Origin: Sabellastarte sp. h YS-2021
Lineage: Eukaryota > Annelida > Polychaeta > Sabellida > Sabellidae
Direction of reading: 5' to 3'
Assembly: GCA_964017235.1 (NCBI GenBank)
Contig: OZ024931.1
Coordinates: forward strand, 18,886,189 to 18,950,188
Length of the DNA stretch: 64,000 nt
Below, piece by piece: positions 22,488-33,849 of this stretch; position 1 is the first letter of the stretch; each line of letters begins with the position of its first letter. Made by a program: the position numbers and the translations under genes. A model generated the notes under the pieces. It had not been told where the DNA came from. It was given only the letters and a program-made list of their open reading frames with translations, and did not search any database.

Positions 22488-24815
22488 ACAAACGCAGACG
22501 CAGCTTCCAGTGTTGTTTCAAATGTTCCGGGTCAGTGAATTCATATCAGACTATACCCTGGTGCTGGGTCAGCTTGGTTTTATTAGCCCTTCTGTACCCA
22601 GGTCCAGAAAAGTTACCTTTCTGAGGTATCACAAGATAAATATGGACAGTCCAGTTTGCAGCATGATCTTGCCAATTGTTCATTTGTTAAACGCCCTGAT
22701 AATACTGCTAGTGTTCTCTACGAGCAATATACAAATGGCCTAAATGATTTGCTTGATAAACACGCTCCTAAGGTGTCATGTACTTTCATTAAAGATCCTG
22801 CTAAATGGCTCTCAGATTCCTATCTGCTGGCAAAGGCTATCAGGAATCACTTTGGACATATATTTATAAAGGATAAATCACCGCAAAATCGAGTTAGACT
22901 GAGCAAGCAGATTGGCCATTGTAATTCATTAGTAAACAAGGATTGATCCAATTATTACAGAAATCTTATCAGTGAAAATGCTCAGGCTTCAAAGAAATTA
23001 TGGCAGGTCTTGTGTATTCTGATTCCGAAAGTGTACTCCCTTCACATGAGTCTCAGGGATATCTTACTAACCCCTTTGTGACTTTTTCTCAGACAAAAGA
23101 ACCAAGATTGTGAACTCATTTTTCAGCACTGACTCAGACCTGCCTAAATTTGACTTCTTTAAAAAGGTTCTGATGAAGAAATTCATAAGGCAATTTTGAA
23201 ATCACCAACAAAATCTTGTTTCTTTGATCAGTGGCCTACCTTTTTGGATAGGCAGTGTTTAGACATTCTTTTGCCTTCAAATACTAGATTTGTTAATTGT
23301 TCACTGTCTGAAGGTGTTCTTCCTGCCAGATTAAAAACAGCTGTTGTCACTCCACTGATCAAATAAGCCTCACTACCACCTGACAATTTCAAGAACTACC
23401 TACCTGTGTCAGGCTTTTGCTTTATCTCCAAACTTGTAGAGTGAGTGGTCGCCTCCCAAATATGACTGTCAGTTTGAATGGAGTTGAGAATGTCAGTCGG
23501 CTTATAAGTTAATGCGCTGCTATCGATTAAGAATGATGTCCATCTCACTCTGGCTAGAGGTGAGGCCATCGCTGTTGTGCTGCTTGACCAATTGGCAGTG
23601 TTTGATATGATTGACCATGGTACACCCCTAGATTTTGGAGTTCTTGATTTGGTGTTGGTGGTGTTGTTTTGGACTGGTTCATGTCCTACGTATCTGATCA
23701 TTTGCAGTGTGTCAAGATTGGCTCTACTCTACCTGATACAAAGAAGCTTTTGTTTGGCATGCCTCAGGGCTCTCTCCTTGGTCCACTATTCTTTTCCTTA
23801 TATACTACTCCACCCAGCAAAATATTAAAAATCATCTCGGCATAAGTTTCCACTTCTATGCAGATGATACCCAGTTATATGTTTTAATCACACACAGGAA
23901 TGTCTTGGACAGGGTAGAAACTTACTTGGACAATGTCAAAAAGTGGTTGCCTGATAATAAGTTGAGGCTGAACCCAGATAAAACTGAATTGATTATTTTT
24001 GGTTTAAAATATGTGAACAAATCTTTCCCAGTTAATACTCAATTTCCTGGCAATTTCCTCTCTCCTGCAGAAGCAGTCAGGAACCCCGATGTATGGTTTG
24101 ATAGCGATTTTTCCTTTTTGAGGCATGTCCAGAATATTTGTAAGTCTTGTTTTGCTCACATCCAGGATCTTAAGCATTTCAGAGGATATCTGACAAGTCA
24201 TGTTGCTCTTATGGCTGTGAATGCTTTTGTTGGGAGTCGACTTGACTACTGTAATTCCTTGTTTAGGAGTCTCTCTGCTGTTGATTGTCGTAGTCTAGCT
24301 AGCATCATTACCAACACCACTAAGTACTCACGCATTACACCTGTTAGAAAGACTCTCTGTTGGTTGCCTATGGAACATCATTCAATATTCAACATTGCCT
24401 TACTGGTGTACAAGTTCCTACATAGTGGTTATCCAAAATATTTTGTACCTTTCAGTAAGCCTAGACATAGTGTCTATAACACATGAACAAGCTTAGCTGA
24501 TGGTGTGTTGGTTGAGGTCCCACACTTTGCCACTTCAGTATATAAGTCTACTAAGCATTTTGCCCTCAGCTTTACATACAATGCTCCAAAGATTTGGAAT
24601 AATTTGCCTGATGATATATGTTCGGCCTCTTCTCTCCACTTATTCAGAAAGAAGCTCAAAATCTATCTCTTTGCAAAAGCATATCCACCCTAATTTCTGC
24701 TTTTCAGGTTAACGATTATAGTTGTCTCTGTTTTCTGTATGGTGTGCCTAGTGTCTGTCTTTAGATGGAGAATAAGTGCTATAAAATACTCCTACAATTA
24801 GAACATAGGAAGCAT
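22488..24815 (+). mobile_element. 5'-truncated, decayed LINE2-like non-LTR retrotransposon
   Basis: The copy begins inside the end of the endonuclease domain (22490-22560) and runs to a 3' UTR ending AAGTGCTATAAAA near 24776-24788. The same 3' end is present in the copy at 30003-31268. Its frame is broken many times. It interrupts arm 1 of the inverted segmental duplication. Confidence 0.85.
22530..24693 (+). pseudogene. LINE2-like reverse transcriptase, broken
   Basis: Recognisable pieces in order are YHKINMD, DLLDKHAPK and PAKWLSDSY (linker, 22620-22830), then FDMIDHGTPL (motif A, near 23600), GMPQGSLLGPLFF (motif B, near 23760-23800) and FYADDTQLY (motif C, near 23855-23880). WLPDNKLRLNPDKTE follows, then RLDYCNSL, and the tail APKIWNNLPDD...RKKLKIYLFAKAYPP. 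Frameshifts and stops separate them, so it is non-functional. Family knowledge: RT copies the element RNA at the nicked target. Confidence 0.85.
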
Positions 24816-25639
24816 GTAATTTCATATGTTAAAACAATTTTAGGTTACTGGTCCAGATCCTAAGCACAACAGTTACTTCATAGGATGGACCTTACAATAT
24901 AATAAGCAGAAATTTTTTTAATTCAACAATTCACACAGCCTGCTACCAATAAACATTACCCAAATATATCACTGATAACGTGAAATTATAACAGATATAA
25001 TAAAATCATACTTATATGTACAAGCCACACTCAAAGAACAGTTACAACAGGTGATCACTGATCAGTTGCTATTACTCCAAACATATAAAGATAAGATTTC
25101 ACATTACTAAGAGGCCCTAAGGCCCACCACAGCCTCTGCCATCATGTGAATTGTACACAGGACCCTTCTCAAAGACTCTGAGATCACCCTAAAGAGCTGA
25201 GTAATACAGCCCCCAAAGTTCTCAACCTTAAGACCTCAAGCCAGTAACTAATGTGAAGCCCTAGATTATGATTTGTCTGGACAAACTCATTACATGGTAC
25301 AAGTCACGAGCCAAGCACTGTCTTACATTTAAATATTTAATATTTAAGCACTCAGATGTTGAACACTATCACGCAGCAAGCTTTGCTCTAAGGGGCAGCA
25401 GCATGGCCTTACTCCAAGCAACCGACCTGCAAGCGAGGTCAGTGAAAAAACTGCAAATACATGTAACATGCTGAGCATTTCTCCAAGTTACAATTTATAA
25501 CGGGAGGGATTGAGTTTAAAGATAATACAATAATATTTTACACATAAAGGTTGGTTCAAATTCTTGTTGCTAATCCGAAAAATTCAAAGAGTGAGTGTGG
25601 CAATTCTTTACAAAGGCAGGCTTTTATAGTGGCCACCAG

Positions 25640-25795
25640 TGAACCATTATTATTATTGTGTATTTATATACTACAAGACTCAAAGTGCTATTGGTCATCC
25701 GAGCCACTATATATCTGCCTGTACCTGGGTTTGAACCCACATCCTCTGAGCTCCTAGACAAGTGTGTTTCCTGCTAGGCCATAGTGGTAGGTAGT
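25640..25795 (-). mobile_element. SINE family B, copy 1
   Basis: On the minus strand it reads CACTATGGCCTAGCAGG (box A region), GGTTCAAACCC (box B), GTGGCTCGGATGACC and a tail region CACTTTGAGTCTTGTAGTAT. It is a shortened copy, lacking the middle found in the copies at 25918 and 44028. Confidence 0.7.
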
Positions 25796-25917
25796 TAATG
25801 TCACACTATATCGGTATCATAGCTTACCTTTGTAACCTCTTGATTTAAAGTACATCGCTTTTATGACAATTCAGGACTGGCCACAAACACCAGACTAGTA
25901 AATGCTTTGTGGGTGGT

Positions 25918-26225
25918 CTGCCACTGTGGCCCAGCGGGTAACACACTGGCCTAGGAAAACAGAGAACGTGGATTCAAACCCAAGAACAGACAGATACATT
26001 GTGGCTCGGATGGCCACTTAAAATGGCAGTCCTCTGTATTTGCATTCTATCCCCAGTGGCAGGCTAAAGAAATTCAAGGACATGGCTAAATGGTCATCCT
26101 TGAGCCTGTGTATTTCAGGTAGGTAAATGCCAGTTACTTGGGCTGTACTTGTACAGTCGGATGGGTAAATAGCACTTTGAGTCCTGTAGTATATAGAAAT
26201 ATTCACTGAGTATAAATACACAAAA
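25918..26225 (+). mobile_element. SINE family B, copy 2
   Basis: The head is GCCACTGTGGCCCAGCGGG with box B GATTCAAACCC. The body has CGGATGGCCACTTAAAATGG and GGTAGGTAAATGCCAGT. The 3' region has CACTTTGAGTCCTGTAGTAT, then ATAAATACACAAAAG. It is tRNA-derived and non-coding, and matches 44028-44345 over its full length. Confidence 0.8.
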
Positions 26226-26755
26226 GAATAATAACGATCTTCAATTGAAAGATTTCAAAGTAACAAACAAACCGACTGACCAACATACTTCAAAATCGAT
26301 GTTCTATTTTGAAGTAAAAAAAACAAATATACGCGCAATATACTAGTTTCACTAATTAAATTTAATACACTCACGTCCAACAGAGTACAATAAAATTTCA
26401 GCAATACTTTATCATTAAAGTCATTGAACGTGAAACCATGAAAATAATATGGGAAAATAATGATCTCAAATTTTGAATTTGTTTCCATCTAATATAATTT
26501 TTTTTTTTGGTGAATGTTCAGACTATTGGCAAGAGTGATAAGTAGCTGCGCTGTGTGAACCCTATCAGAAATACTTTTATGTCAACAATAAAACTTTACA
26601 AAAAATTTTAATGTTGTCTACTACCTATGGATATATTTGCTGGCAGTACTGGAGTAACTAGAAGGAGATTTCAGTTCCCAACATCAGAAACAGATGTATA
26701 AGTGGATTGACTTCATAACTAGAACTACATTTTATGGATATCAGATGTCGGCTTA
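26226..26755. other. Unassigned AT-rich DNA
   Basis: No gene or repeat is recognised. The segment lies beyond the right edge of the segmental duplication arm. Confidence 0.35.
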
Positions 26756-26945
26756 ACACAAAGGAATGAATGCAATGCTTAATTAACTTAGTCTTCCTTC
26801 CCTCCCGGTCACACCCACAATCCTGGATGACTGATTTTGAACACCCCTCGACTTCCATATGATAATGATTTTGTTTAATTAGTGCACTGAGTTCCTCATT
26901 GTGGGGAAGATATTGCGCTTGCAAAGCAGTAGATTAGATTAGATT
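26756..26945 (-). repeat. Dispersed repeat ending in GATTA units
   Basis: The right edge TTGTGGGGAAGATATTG and the AGATTAGATTAGATTTAGATTAG-like tail match the inverse of 11286-11350. The rest (a GTCACACCCACAATCC phrase) has no second copy here. It may be the 3' end of a non-LTR element with a GATTA tail. Confidence 0.5.
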
Positions 26946-27779
26946 TAGATTAGAATTAACTGATAACAATTCATTTTTATAATAGCCAGAAAACAATGTT
27001 TTACAGCCCCAAAAAATCATTCATAAAGTGATTTGTTTTTATTCCAGTCTGATTAATTGAAAGTAATTTTCTCTTTTTGTGTCTGATGATACTTGAAAGA
27101 ATGTTTCTTTATGTTAATCCAGTTTGTAACATTAATTTACAGATTTTTGCCACTTTCCCTTGGCAGTTTGCAAAAATCTACTTTCTTTGTATTTAATACT
27201 TGATCAGCTTTTACTGGGTTAAGTGTTACATACATAAGAATTTATCTAGTCACATCCCGTCACTTTCTGGAGCATTCTTTTTAATATTTTGTCATACATA
27301 AGGCTCCAGTTCAATTCTATTTTACATATTTTAATGCGTTATTCTTGTTTTAAATGATTATGAGTTAAAATTTATATTCACTGCCTCATGCAGGTTTACA
27401 GAACATTAAATTTGACCAGCCTCTGGTAAATCTGAATATTTTTGAATGTTTATTTTGAATGTTTATGTACTTTGTATGTTTCTTTTGAATCTTTGACAAC
27501 TAAAACAAAGTCAAAGAAGACTTTTATGTCCCATTTAATAACTGGGATGACATTGGCACGGGCTATAAGTGTATCAGCATATGTTTTCATTGGCTGGAAT
27601 ATCTCCGAGTGTATCCCAGTTATTCTTCCTTGGGATTTGTTAGGAAGGAGGCATCACCTGCCCAAATGGTAGGAGCCTTCTCTCTGGTCTTGTCTTGCAA
27701 GATCCTTGAGGTAGAGCTTAGTGAATTTGGCATTTTATTCTATTCTCAAGGGTTTTAGTAGGTTACTAGGTATTTTTTG
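26946..27779. other. Unassigned AT-rich DNA
   Basis: There is no supported gene. A short open frame at 27442-27672 carries no motif. GGTTACTAGGTATTTTT at about 27759 recurs at about 29108. Confidence 0.35.
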
Positions 27780-28550
27780 TTTGAAAGGTAATGAAATGTA
27801 GAAGCATTAATCAGTTTATGGGTCTAATTTGGTGAATTTTTTTAACTTTGATCCTCAATAACACAAAGAGTATTTCGTATATTTTTAATGTTAATATGTC
27901 AAATAATGGGTGTGTTATCCCTTTATCCTCTAGTATTATGCAAATATTAAAATATTACTTTTTCTGTCTCTAATTGATGAAAACCCTTGATTCAGTTTAT
28001 GGGTCTATTTTGAAAAAAATGGTAAACACTGAACAAATACTTCAAGTGTTTGAAGTGTACCACATGTGACATTATTATATGTGGTCAGTAATCTAATAAT
28101 GAGCTTGTTTTACCAATTTCAAATGTGAAGTAGTGTCTCTGTATGTTTCTAGTTCCAGGAAATGAAGTATTGTTTGGTGGAAATAATGATCAGTTAATGG
28201 GTCTAATCTTGGTGAATTTATGAATTCAAACCTTAATAACACATTCTGTATTTAATGTATTTTAATGTCCATAGTTCAGATGTCATCCCTTTTTTCATTG
28301 TGCTAGATATTATTTTTTAATTATTTGTAGATATATTAAAAACATTGCTTTCTTTGTCTCTCATTGCTGAAAACCCTGTAATCAGTTTATGGGTCTATTT
28401 TGAAAAGAAACTGTCACCTTTGACTGATCACTTGAAAGATTTATGTAAGTACTGTTACTTGTGGTCACCCCTGTGGTAGGAATTATGATTCTACATGGGT
28501 AAAATGTAGATTATTTGTTTTTTACCAATGATGTCCATCTGAGCGGGCAG
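27780..28550 (+). repeat. Two-copy tandem duplication, about 385 bp per unit
   Basis: ATCAGTTTATGGGTCTAAT-TTGGTGAATT occurs at about 27808 and 28189. The partner phrase CAGTTTATGGGTCTATTTTG occurs at about 27993 and 28383. Spacing is 381-388 bases and the order is the same in each unit. The copies are diverged and non-coding. Confidence 0.7.
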
Positions 28551-28779
28551 GCAGTTGGGCAGGCAGGCAGACAGGGATACACATTTTGTCTGGAATGTAT
28601 CTCAGTAAGGTGTTGGATGTTGAAACTTGGTAAGGATATCAGTTAGGGGTTGTACAAGTGCCTTGTCATTGTGTGACCTTAGACCAACTTTTGACCGTGA
28701 CTCTGCCAGAATGTTTTCTATAGTAATATTTGAGATATATTTCTCTTATCACAAAGACATGTGAATTGTTGCCACTAAT

Positions 28780-29262
28780 TGTTACCCCCCCCCCCCCCCC
28801 CCCAGGAGTTATTATTTTCATGGCTATTTCTCTGTTTTCTTGCACAATTTTTCAATGTATGTTACTCAGTCTGTTTGCTTGTTTGTTTGTTTATACCACA
28901 ACTCCAAAACTACTGCACGGATCATTATGAAATTTTCAAGGAGCATCAGAAGTATTACAAAGAAGAACTTATTCAAATTTGGCATGATCTGGTCAATATC
29001 CTTGATTCTGGAGTGATTTTTTTTACCAAAATTGTCCGGGTTAGCACCTATTGGTCCTAATGTGAACATGCGTGAAATGAGATCATTCAGTTAATGGCCT
29101 GCACAGTAGGTTACTAGGTATTTTTAAAATCAGAAGATTGTTCTGGTCCAATTTAGAAACCATTAAATTTTGATACAAAGGAATAATCCAGATATTCCCA
29201 TTTACTTATTATTACATGCTTTGGTAGAGGTATGCCCTCTCTGCGTGCTCTTGTCATGTACT
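28780..29262 (-). mobile_element. Interspersed repeat related to 21719-22403, inverted, with poly-C
   Basis: On the minus strand it starts AAGAGCACGCAGAGAGGGC and ends with GAAAATTTCATAATGATCCG and a CAAACAAACAAGCAAACAGA tail. The same start/end phrases occur at 21719-22403. A run of 19 C lies at 28785-28803. Non-coding. Confidence 0.6.
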
Positions 29263-29500
29263 TGAGCTATTTCCATTGAGAGTCATACTTTAATTGATAT
29301 ATGTTACTAATTTTTACTTCATAACTTTAATTAATAAATTTTAATAATTTTTACTCCATAACTTTAAGTTTACTAATTAATAAGAAAAAATCTTGTTATT
29401 GAATAGTTTTGTTTTGATACTCTGTCTTTGCATACATTTTCCCCCTCTTCACTGTCCTGCACCTTTGTATAACTTACACAGTACTTACACTGTACTTGCG

Positions 29501-29729
29501 GGGGCCACGGTGGCAGAGTGGTAACACTCTCACCGCCCACCTCTGAGGCCGGGGTTCGGTTCCTGGCATGGCCTCAAGTGGGAAAGCTGGTAGTTGCTTG
29601 CCGTTGGTCGGCAGTTTACAGGACAGAACCCTAACGAACTGTATGTACTGGTTTCCTCTGCCCTTCCAACTACCCGTCGTGATATGACAGTGTTGAAAGC
29701 GACGAAAACCCCAAATAAATAAATAAATG
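29501..29729 (+). mobile_element. Full-length SINE, family A
   Basis: It begins GGGGCCACGGTGGCAGAGTGG (box A TGGCAGAGTGG) with box B GGTTCGGTTCC. The conserved body GTTGGTCGGCAGTTTACAG follows, ending in an (AAATA)n tail. No exact target duplication was found. It is a tRNA-derived SINE. Confidence 0.88.
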
Positions 29730-29730
29730 A

Positions 29731-30002
29731 AACCTTTAAAATAAAGCCATAAAGTAGTACAAGAGTGTAAAACCACATCTGATCCTATATTGGAGATAAG
29801 ATGATATGATAAAGCCATAACGTAGTACAAGAGTGTAAAACCACTTGTTAACATCTTGGTGAAAGAGATAGGAACATTATAGTTAAGGTAACACAATAGA
29901 GGTTAGATGATATGATAAAGTCAAGGTTCAAGATAGAAGCAAAGATAAACCTAAGAGCAAAAAGAAAAAAAATTATTTACGAGCAAATGAGATATTTAAG
30001 AT
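29731..30002. repeat. Short direct duplication
   Basis: AAGCCATAA-GTAGTACAAG followed by AGTGTAAAACCAC appears at about 29743 and 29812 (69-base spacing). It is a small local duplication next to the SINE tail. Confidence 0.6.
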
Positions 30003-31300
30003 TCCAATTCAACTTTTATAGCGCTTAATCTCTGCCAAAGTGACAGACTCTAAGACGCAACATCATAAGCATAGTCACAAAAAATGATTGTCCTTATACA
30101 TAGCAATGGTCGACATCACGGAGAACGCCATATGGGGTGGAAAATACTAAGGAGGATAAGCTTGGCAGAATAGGTATGCCTTAAGTTTTTTTCTGAAGGA
30201 AGCAATAGAAGTGGCTGATCGTACATCATCCGGGAGTTCATTCCATATTTTGGGAGCATCATATGCAAAGCTTAGACCAAGCCAGATGCGTTCAAACTGT
30301 CGTCGGATGGATTTGGCATTTTTGTAGGTATCTGATAGCCACTTTGCTGGCTCCTTGGCAAGACAGCGAGTAACCTCTGGAGCATGTTTGTCCAGTAGGT
30401 TGGAAAGATCATTAGTGTATTGATCATACAGTTTTTCCGCAGTGTCACCCGGACAAGCAACAAAGGAACAATTGCTCAAGTCATTGCGTAGAGTGTCCAT
30501 GTTTATTTTATGATATCTCCTGTAAGTCACTCTGTTAGCTTGTGAGTTAGGAGTTATTGAAGTTTCAACTTGGCATTTGATCATTGCATGATCGGAGATG
30601 TAGTCACTTACAACCACATTTGAAACCAGAGAACTATCCGAAGTAAGGATGAGATCTAGGGTATGGCCATGAAGATGGGTAGCAGAATGAACATGTTGAG
30701 TAATATTGCAGGAGTCAAGAATATTAAGAAAATTAACACTCTCCCTTGATGTTGTGTCAATGTGAATATTAAAGTCACCACAAATGATGAAGGAGGAATT
30801 CGTAGATGAGAGGAACTCAATTAGCGTATAAAACTCATCATAAAAAGGATTGGAACATGAACCTGGAGGACGATAAACACAAGCAACCAATGTAGAATGA
30901 GCATTCGATCCAATGCTGACTACCAGACATTCAAAGTTGGTGAAAGTGGGATGATCCACAATTCTATGAGACAGGCTGCTGTTTATGAGAAAGCCAACTC
31001 CGCCACCCGAGCCATGTGCACGAGGTCTTTGACACAGTTTATAAAATGGTGGTGTGATGGATTGAAGCAGACAATCGGTATCAGTCGGGTGAATATGAGT
31101 TTCGACCAGTGATAATATGTCCAGTGAGTGATTGAACACAGCGTCAGAAATCATTGGACCCTTGTTTCTTACAGACTGACAGTTAGCTACCCCCATCACA
31201 ATAGGTCCAAGATTTAGGGATATATCCCCACATAAAAGCAAGGGAACACAGAGGGATCGTGACTTCACTGATTAGGGAAAGCATCTTGCATTTGTACCAA
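30003..31300 (-). mobile_element. Internally deleted LINE2-like retrotransposon (RT removed)
   Basis: On the minus strand this copy has the 5' part of the LINE2-like ORF, an abrupt internal junction, then the C-terminal tail and a 3' UTR ending AAGCGCTATAAAAGTTG (about 30025-30009), matching the 3' end of the copy at 22488-24815. The whole RT is missing. The remaining ORF is open. Confidence 0.85.
30147..31268 (-). CDS. Endonuclease-only LINE2-like ORF (373 codons), RT deleted in frame
   Basis: The AP-type endonuclease nicks target DNA during retrotransposition. Visible motifs are LLLCGDISLNLGP (start of many such ORFs), GVANCQSVRNKG, LSLVETHIHP (Glu), ACVYRPPG, IICGDFNIH (Asp/Asn), TLDLILTSD and SDYISDHAMI (Asp-His). 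After PAKWLSDTYKNAKSIRRQ the frame jumps at about residue 330 straight into YDAPKIWNELPDD and ends FRKKLKAYLFCQAYPP. The sister copy at 22530-24693 has the entire RT between these points. No stop interrupts the frame. The frame opens after a stop with GTG; the first ATG is at 31196. It may be only a deletion derivative that happened to stay open. Confidence 0.8.
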   Translation of the reverse strand: MKSRSLCVPLLLCGDISLNLGPIVMGVANCQSVRNKGPMISDAVFNHSLDILSLVETHIHPTDTDCLLQSITPPFYKLCQRPRAHGSGGGVGFLINSSLSHRIVDHPTFTNFECLVVSIGSNAHSTLVACVYRPPGSCSNPFYDEFYTLIEFLSSTNSSFIICGDFNIHIDTTSRESVNFLNILDSCNITQHVHSATHLHGHTLDLILTSDSSLVSNVVVSDYISDHAMIKCQVETSITPNSQANRVTYRRYHKINMDTLRNDLSNCSFVACPGDTAEKLYDQYTNDLSNLLDKHAPEVTRCLAKEPAKWLSDTYKNAKSIRRQFERIWLGLSFAYDAPKIWNELPDDVRSATSIASFRKKLKAYLFCQAYPP

Positions 31301-31667
31301 AACTAGCCAGTCTGAAAGATCGAGGTAGTACGGAGCCCACAAAACAACCCTTGACCTGTACTTTATGGTCGGACGTACTGATAAAGAAAAGACTGATCAA
31401 TACCAGGCAGCGTATAAGGTACATTTTTCATACTCCAGATCATACTCCAGATCCCAACCGACCATACTAGAAAGCAAACCGACTTTTTGTAAGCATCTCC
31501 AACCTGACTTGGTCGCTTTCCATCAAGATAAGAAATCTCCAAGTCCTCCACCACAGAGTCTGTAACATCTCAGCAGGACAACCCGGGAACACATTAGGAT
31601 AAACCAGCAAGGCGGTTACAGAAAAAGACAAGCCAGGAAATATGTAGGACAGGACAACATCATTTTA

Positions 31668-33090
31668 GCTTGACTTTGCCAAGGATCATGAGAAGCTCTA
31701 CGACAAGAACAACGAGCACTTTAAGGACAAGGCCAGAAAAGAATACCTGTGGGAGAGGTTTGCTATCAGCTGTAAGCTGTCAATGTGTGCAAGTCTTAGT
31801 TCGAATCCCAAAGGACTTGTTATGGAAAACTCACCCAGTCCAATCTGGCCAGGCTCCCAAGGAAATGACAGAAAGACAGAACTCGATTCAGGACAAAATT
31901 AACTTCTTGAAGACACACATCAGACGCAAGGGACCAGTAAATCTTCAACTTTTAAATCCTCAGCCCAAGGAGCCAGTGCATCTGGCCTCAGCATACTACA
32001 TCTCCGGAGGTTCAACTGACATGGATAGTATGGAGATCAGCATGCGATCAGACACCCCAATACAGCCTTCAGTTACAAGCGGCAGTGTACTTTCCCAGCA
32101 TTCAACAGTAGATGATCAGGTCATGGACTAGTTTGCACAGATAAAACCATGCTGTCATCTTTTCTCGGGTCAAGGCAGGAGACCACGAGAACAGCCTTCT
32201 GCGAGTGCCTGGCATCTGAGGTTGAGGCTTAAAAGAAAAAGACCTTCAAATGTTGAGGCTGTAAAACTTTTAAGTGGGATCCAGAGCAGGACAGGGGAAA
32301 GAAACCATCAGCCTCAGCAACTTATACTTTCTAGGATATCCAGTGCCACATATGTACCGCAGACTTTTCAACAGCCACAGCAACCAGCACCAGCTGGCAG
32401 GGAATACATCTTAACTATTCCGGAGACTCAGATGAAAGCAAGTCAGGCCATCCAACCAGCTCAGCAGAGCCAAGTGGCACCCAGAGGACAGCAGTAACCA
32501 AGAGGGTAGCCAGATACCTTCTTAGTTGTTGATGACCAACAACCTGGGTCTTCATGACTGTTTACTTTGTACACTGATGCCGATAAAGCATTTTAGACCA
32601 CCGTCAGTTGCCTCTGCCACAGGTGAAGAAAGTTCACAAAATATACTAGGACTCTCTTGCCTTGTCATTTTCACCAAGTGACCCACATCAACACGTCACC
32701 TCTCCTCCAACCACCCAGCAGCAAGAGCCTCAGCAGCACTGCTGTAAAATTTAAAGATACTTCTCAGGATCACCCGAATCTTCCAAAACAATTAATAGCT
32801 GGCTGTTTGACAAAAATCGACAAACAAGAAGCATTACACCACCCCACACCAAACACATGACCTCCAAACACACATAAAAAAAACAAAATGAGTGAATGAG
32901 TGAGTGGTTCAAAATTTGAAGTCCTTAAAATAATTTAAACTTATATTTAATATATTTTAATCTTAAAATAATTTAAAAGATTTTGAACTTTTTTTAAAAA
33001 ATAGAAAATTTTGGAATAATTGCTTGAAAATAATAAGGCTTTGGAAATAAATAAAAATATGGCCAAAAAATTTGGTCCCCAACAAATAAT
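31668..33090 (+). pseudogene. MADF-domain protein relic, copy A
   Basis: MADF domains are Myb-like DNA-binding modules found in Adf-1-type regulators and in proteins encoded by some DNA transposons. The plus strand reads DHEKLYDKNNEHFKDKARK then LWERFAISCKLS (about 31680-31780), the start of a MADF fold. EMTERQNSIQDKINFLKTHI and a Gln/Pro-rich region follow (about 31860-32510), with LVVDDQQPG (32525). Frameshifts and stops break it. Copy B (45990-47045 plus 51668-52050) shares both the coding part and the 3' trailer (GCATTACACCACCC, AAATGAGTGAATGAGTG). It is either a repeated transposon accessory gene or a duplicated host pseudogene. Confidence 0.65.
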
Positions 33091-33849
33091 TTGACCCCCA
33101 GGAAACTGAAAACACTTTTTAAAGAATCTTTGATATTTTTGGGCATGCTTTTGACCTTTTGACCAGACCTTTTCAGTTTTGACCTTTGAGAAACTTTTGA
33201 GGTTCTCCAGAGATTTTGGTACTTAAGAAAGTGTTAAAATTAGAAATAAAAATTTGTGGTGGTGGTGATTTATGCGTTTCTCAATGAGGTAAAAAAAATG
33301 CTGGTAACATCCTGAAGGATCCATGGCATGACCCAGGGGTTTTGTGGCTTTCTTCTTCTCCTCGCTGTGGCTTAAGTGAAGGTGTGGGCGGTACTGGTCC
33401 TGCGTTCAGATGAGTCCTTCTCTGACTGCAAATCATAATGAAAATCAAAATATAAAAAACTCAAATATTAATAAGTCAATAAAAAACAAAAGTACCCTAA
33501 GCTTCTGTCGAAGGTCTCTCTGATGTAGAAGCTGGCATATTTGCAGTGATAAATGATCATTTACAGCAGACAGAAGGGGTTTATGTAGCGTTGGTTTTAT
33601 CCCTACTACTAATCATTAACCAGACATGCTGGGATGTACTACGTCCTGTTGTGGAGAATAAACTGACCCAAATTTGTGGTGCCCCTTTTTCTAGATTTTT
33701 ATCCCCGAGTCCGGACAGTTTCAACCAATCCTAGAGTCGTTGGCACCTGTAAGGACAGCCCCAGTGGAACATCCCCATTAGCTTGTAACATCAAGTGACA
33801 CTTGTTGATCAACTATTCTCCCGTAAAATCTTATAAGTATATGTATATA
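33091..33849. other. Unassigned DNA
   Basis: I see no confirmed gene. A less AT-rich patch lies at about 33300-33440, without a convincing frame. A short open frame at 33546-33734 has no motif. Confidence 0.35.

Larger units (their letters stand above)
21160..25610 (+). repeat. Inverted segmental duplication, arm 1 (partner 41215-42960)
   Basis: Read on the plus strand, this interval is collinear with the reverse complement of 42960-41215. Shared anchors in order are GAGAACATAGTTGAA, AGTATTTACAA, AGGGTCACCTTA, AACTTAGTGGA, CACAATTACAATACATAT, CCATTTACTGATA, GTAAGACAGTGCTTGGCT, GAGCAAAGCTTGCTG (last two on the complementary strand) and TTCAAATTCTTG. Arm 1 is longer because a repeat (21719-22403) and a LINE2-like copy (22488-24815) interrupt it. 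The arms are clearly diverged, so the duplication is not recent. No host gene is seen inside. Confidence 0.75.

Noticed and set aside
29501..29575. tRNA gene suggested by box A and box B words
   Set aside because: The same head occurs in several copies each followed by the same body and an AAATA tail; these are SINEs, and the fold does not give a clean cloverleaf.
29474..29896. 140-codon minus-strand frame
   Set aside because: It is mostly the antisense of SINE family A.
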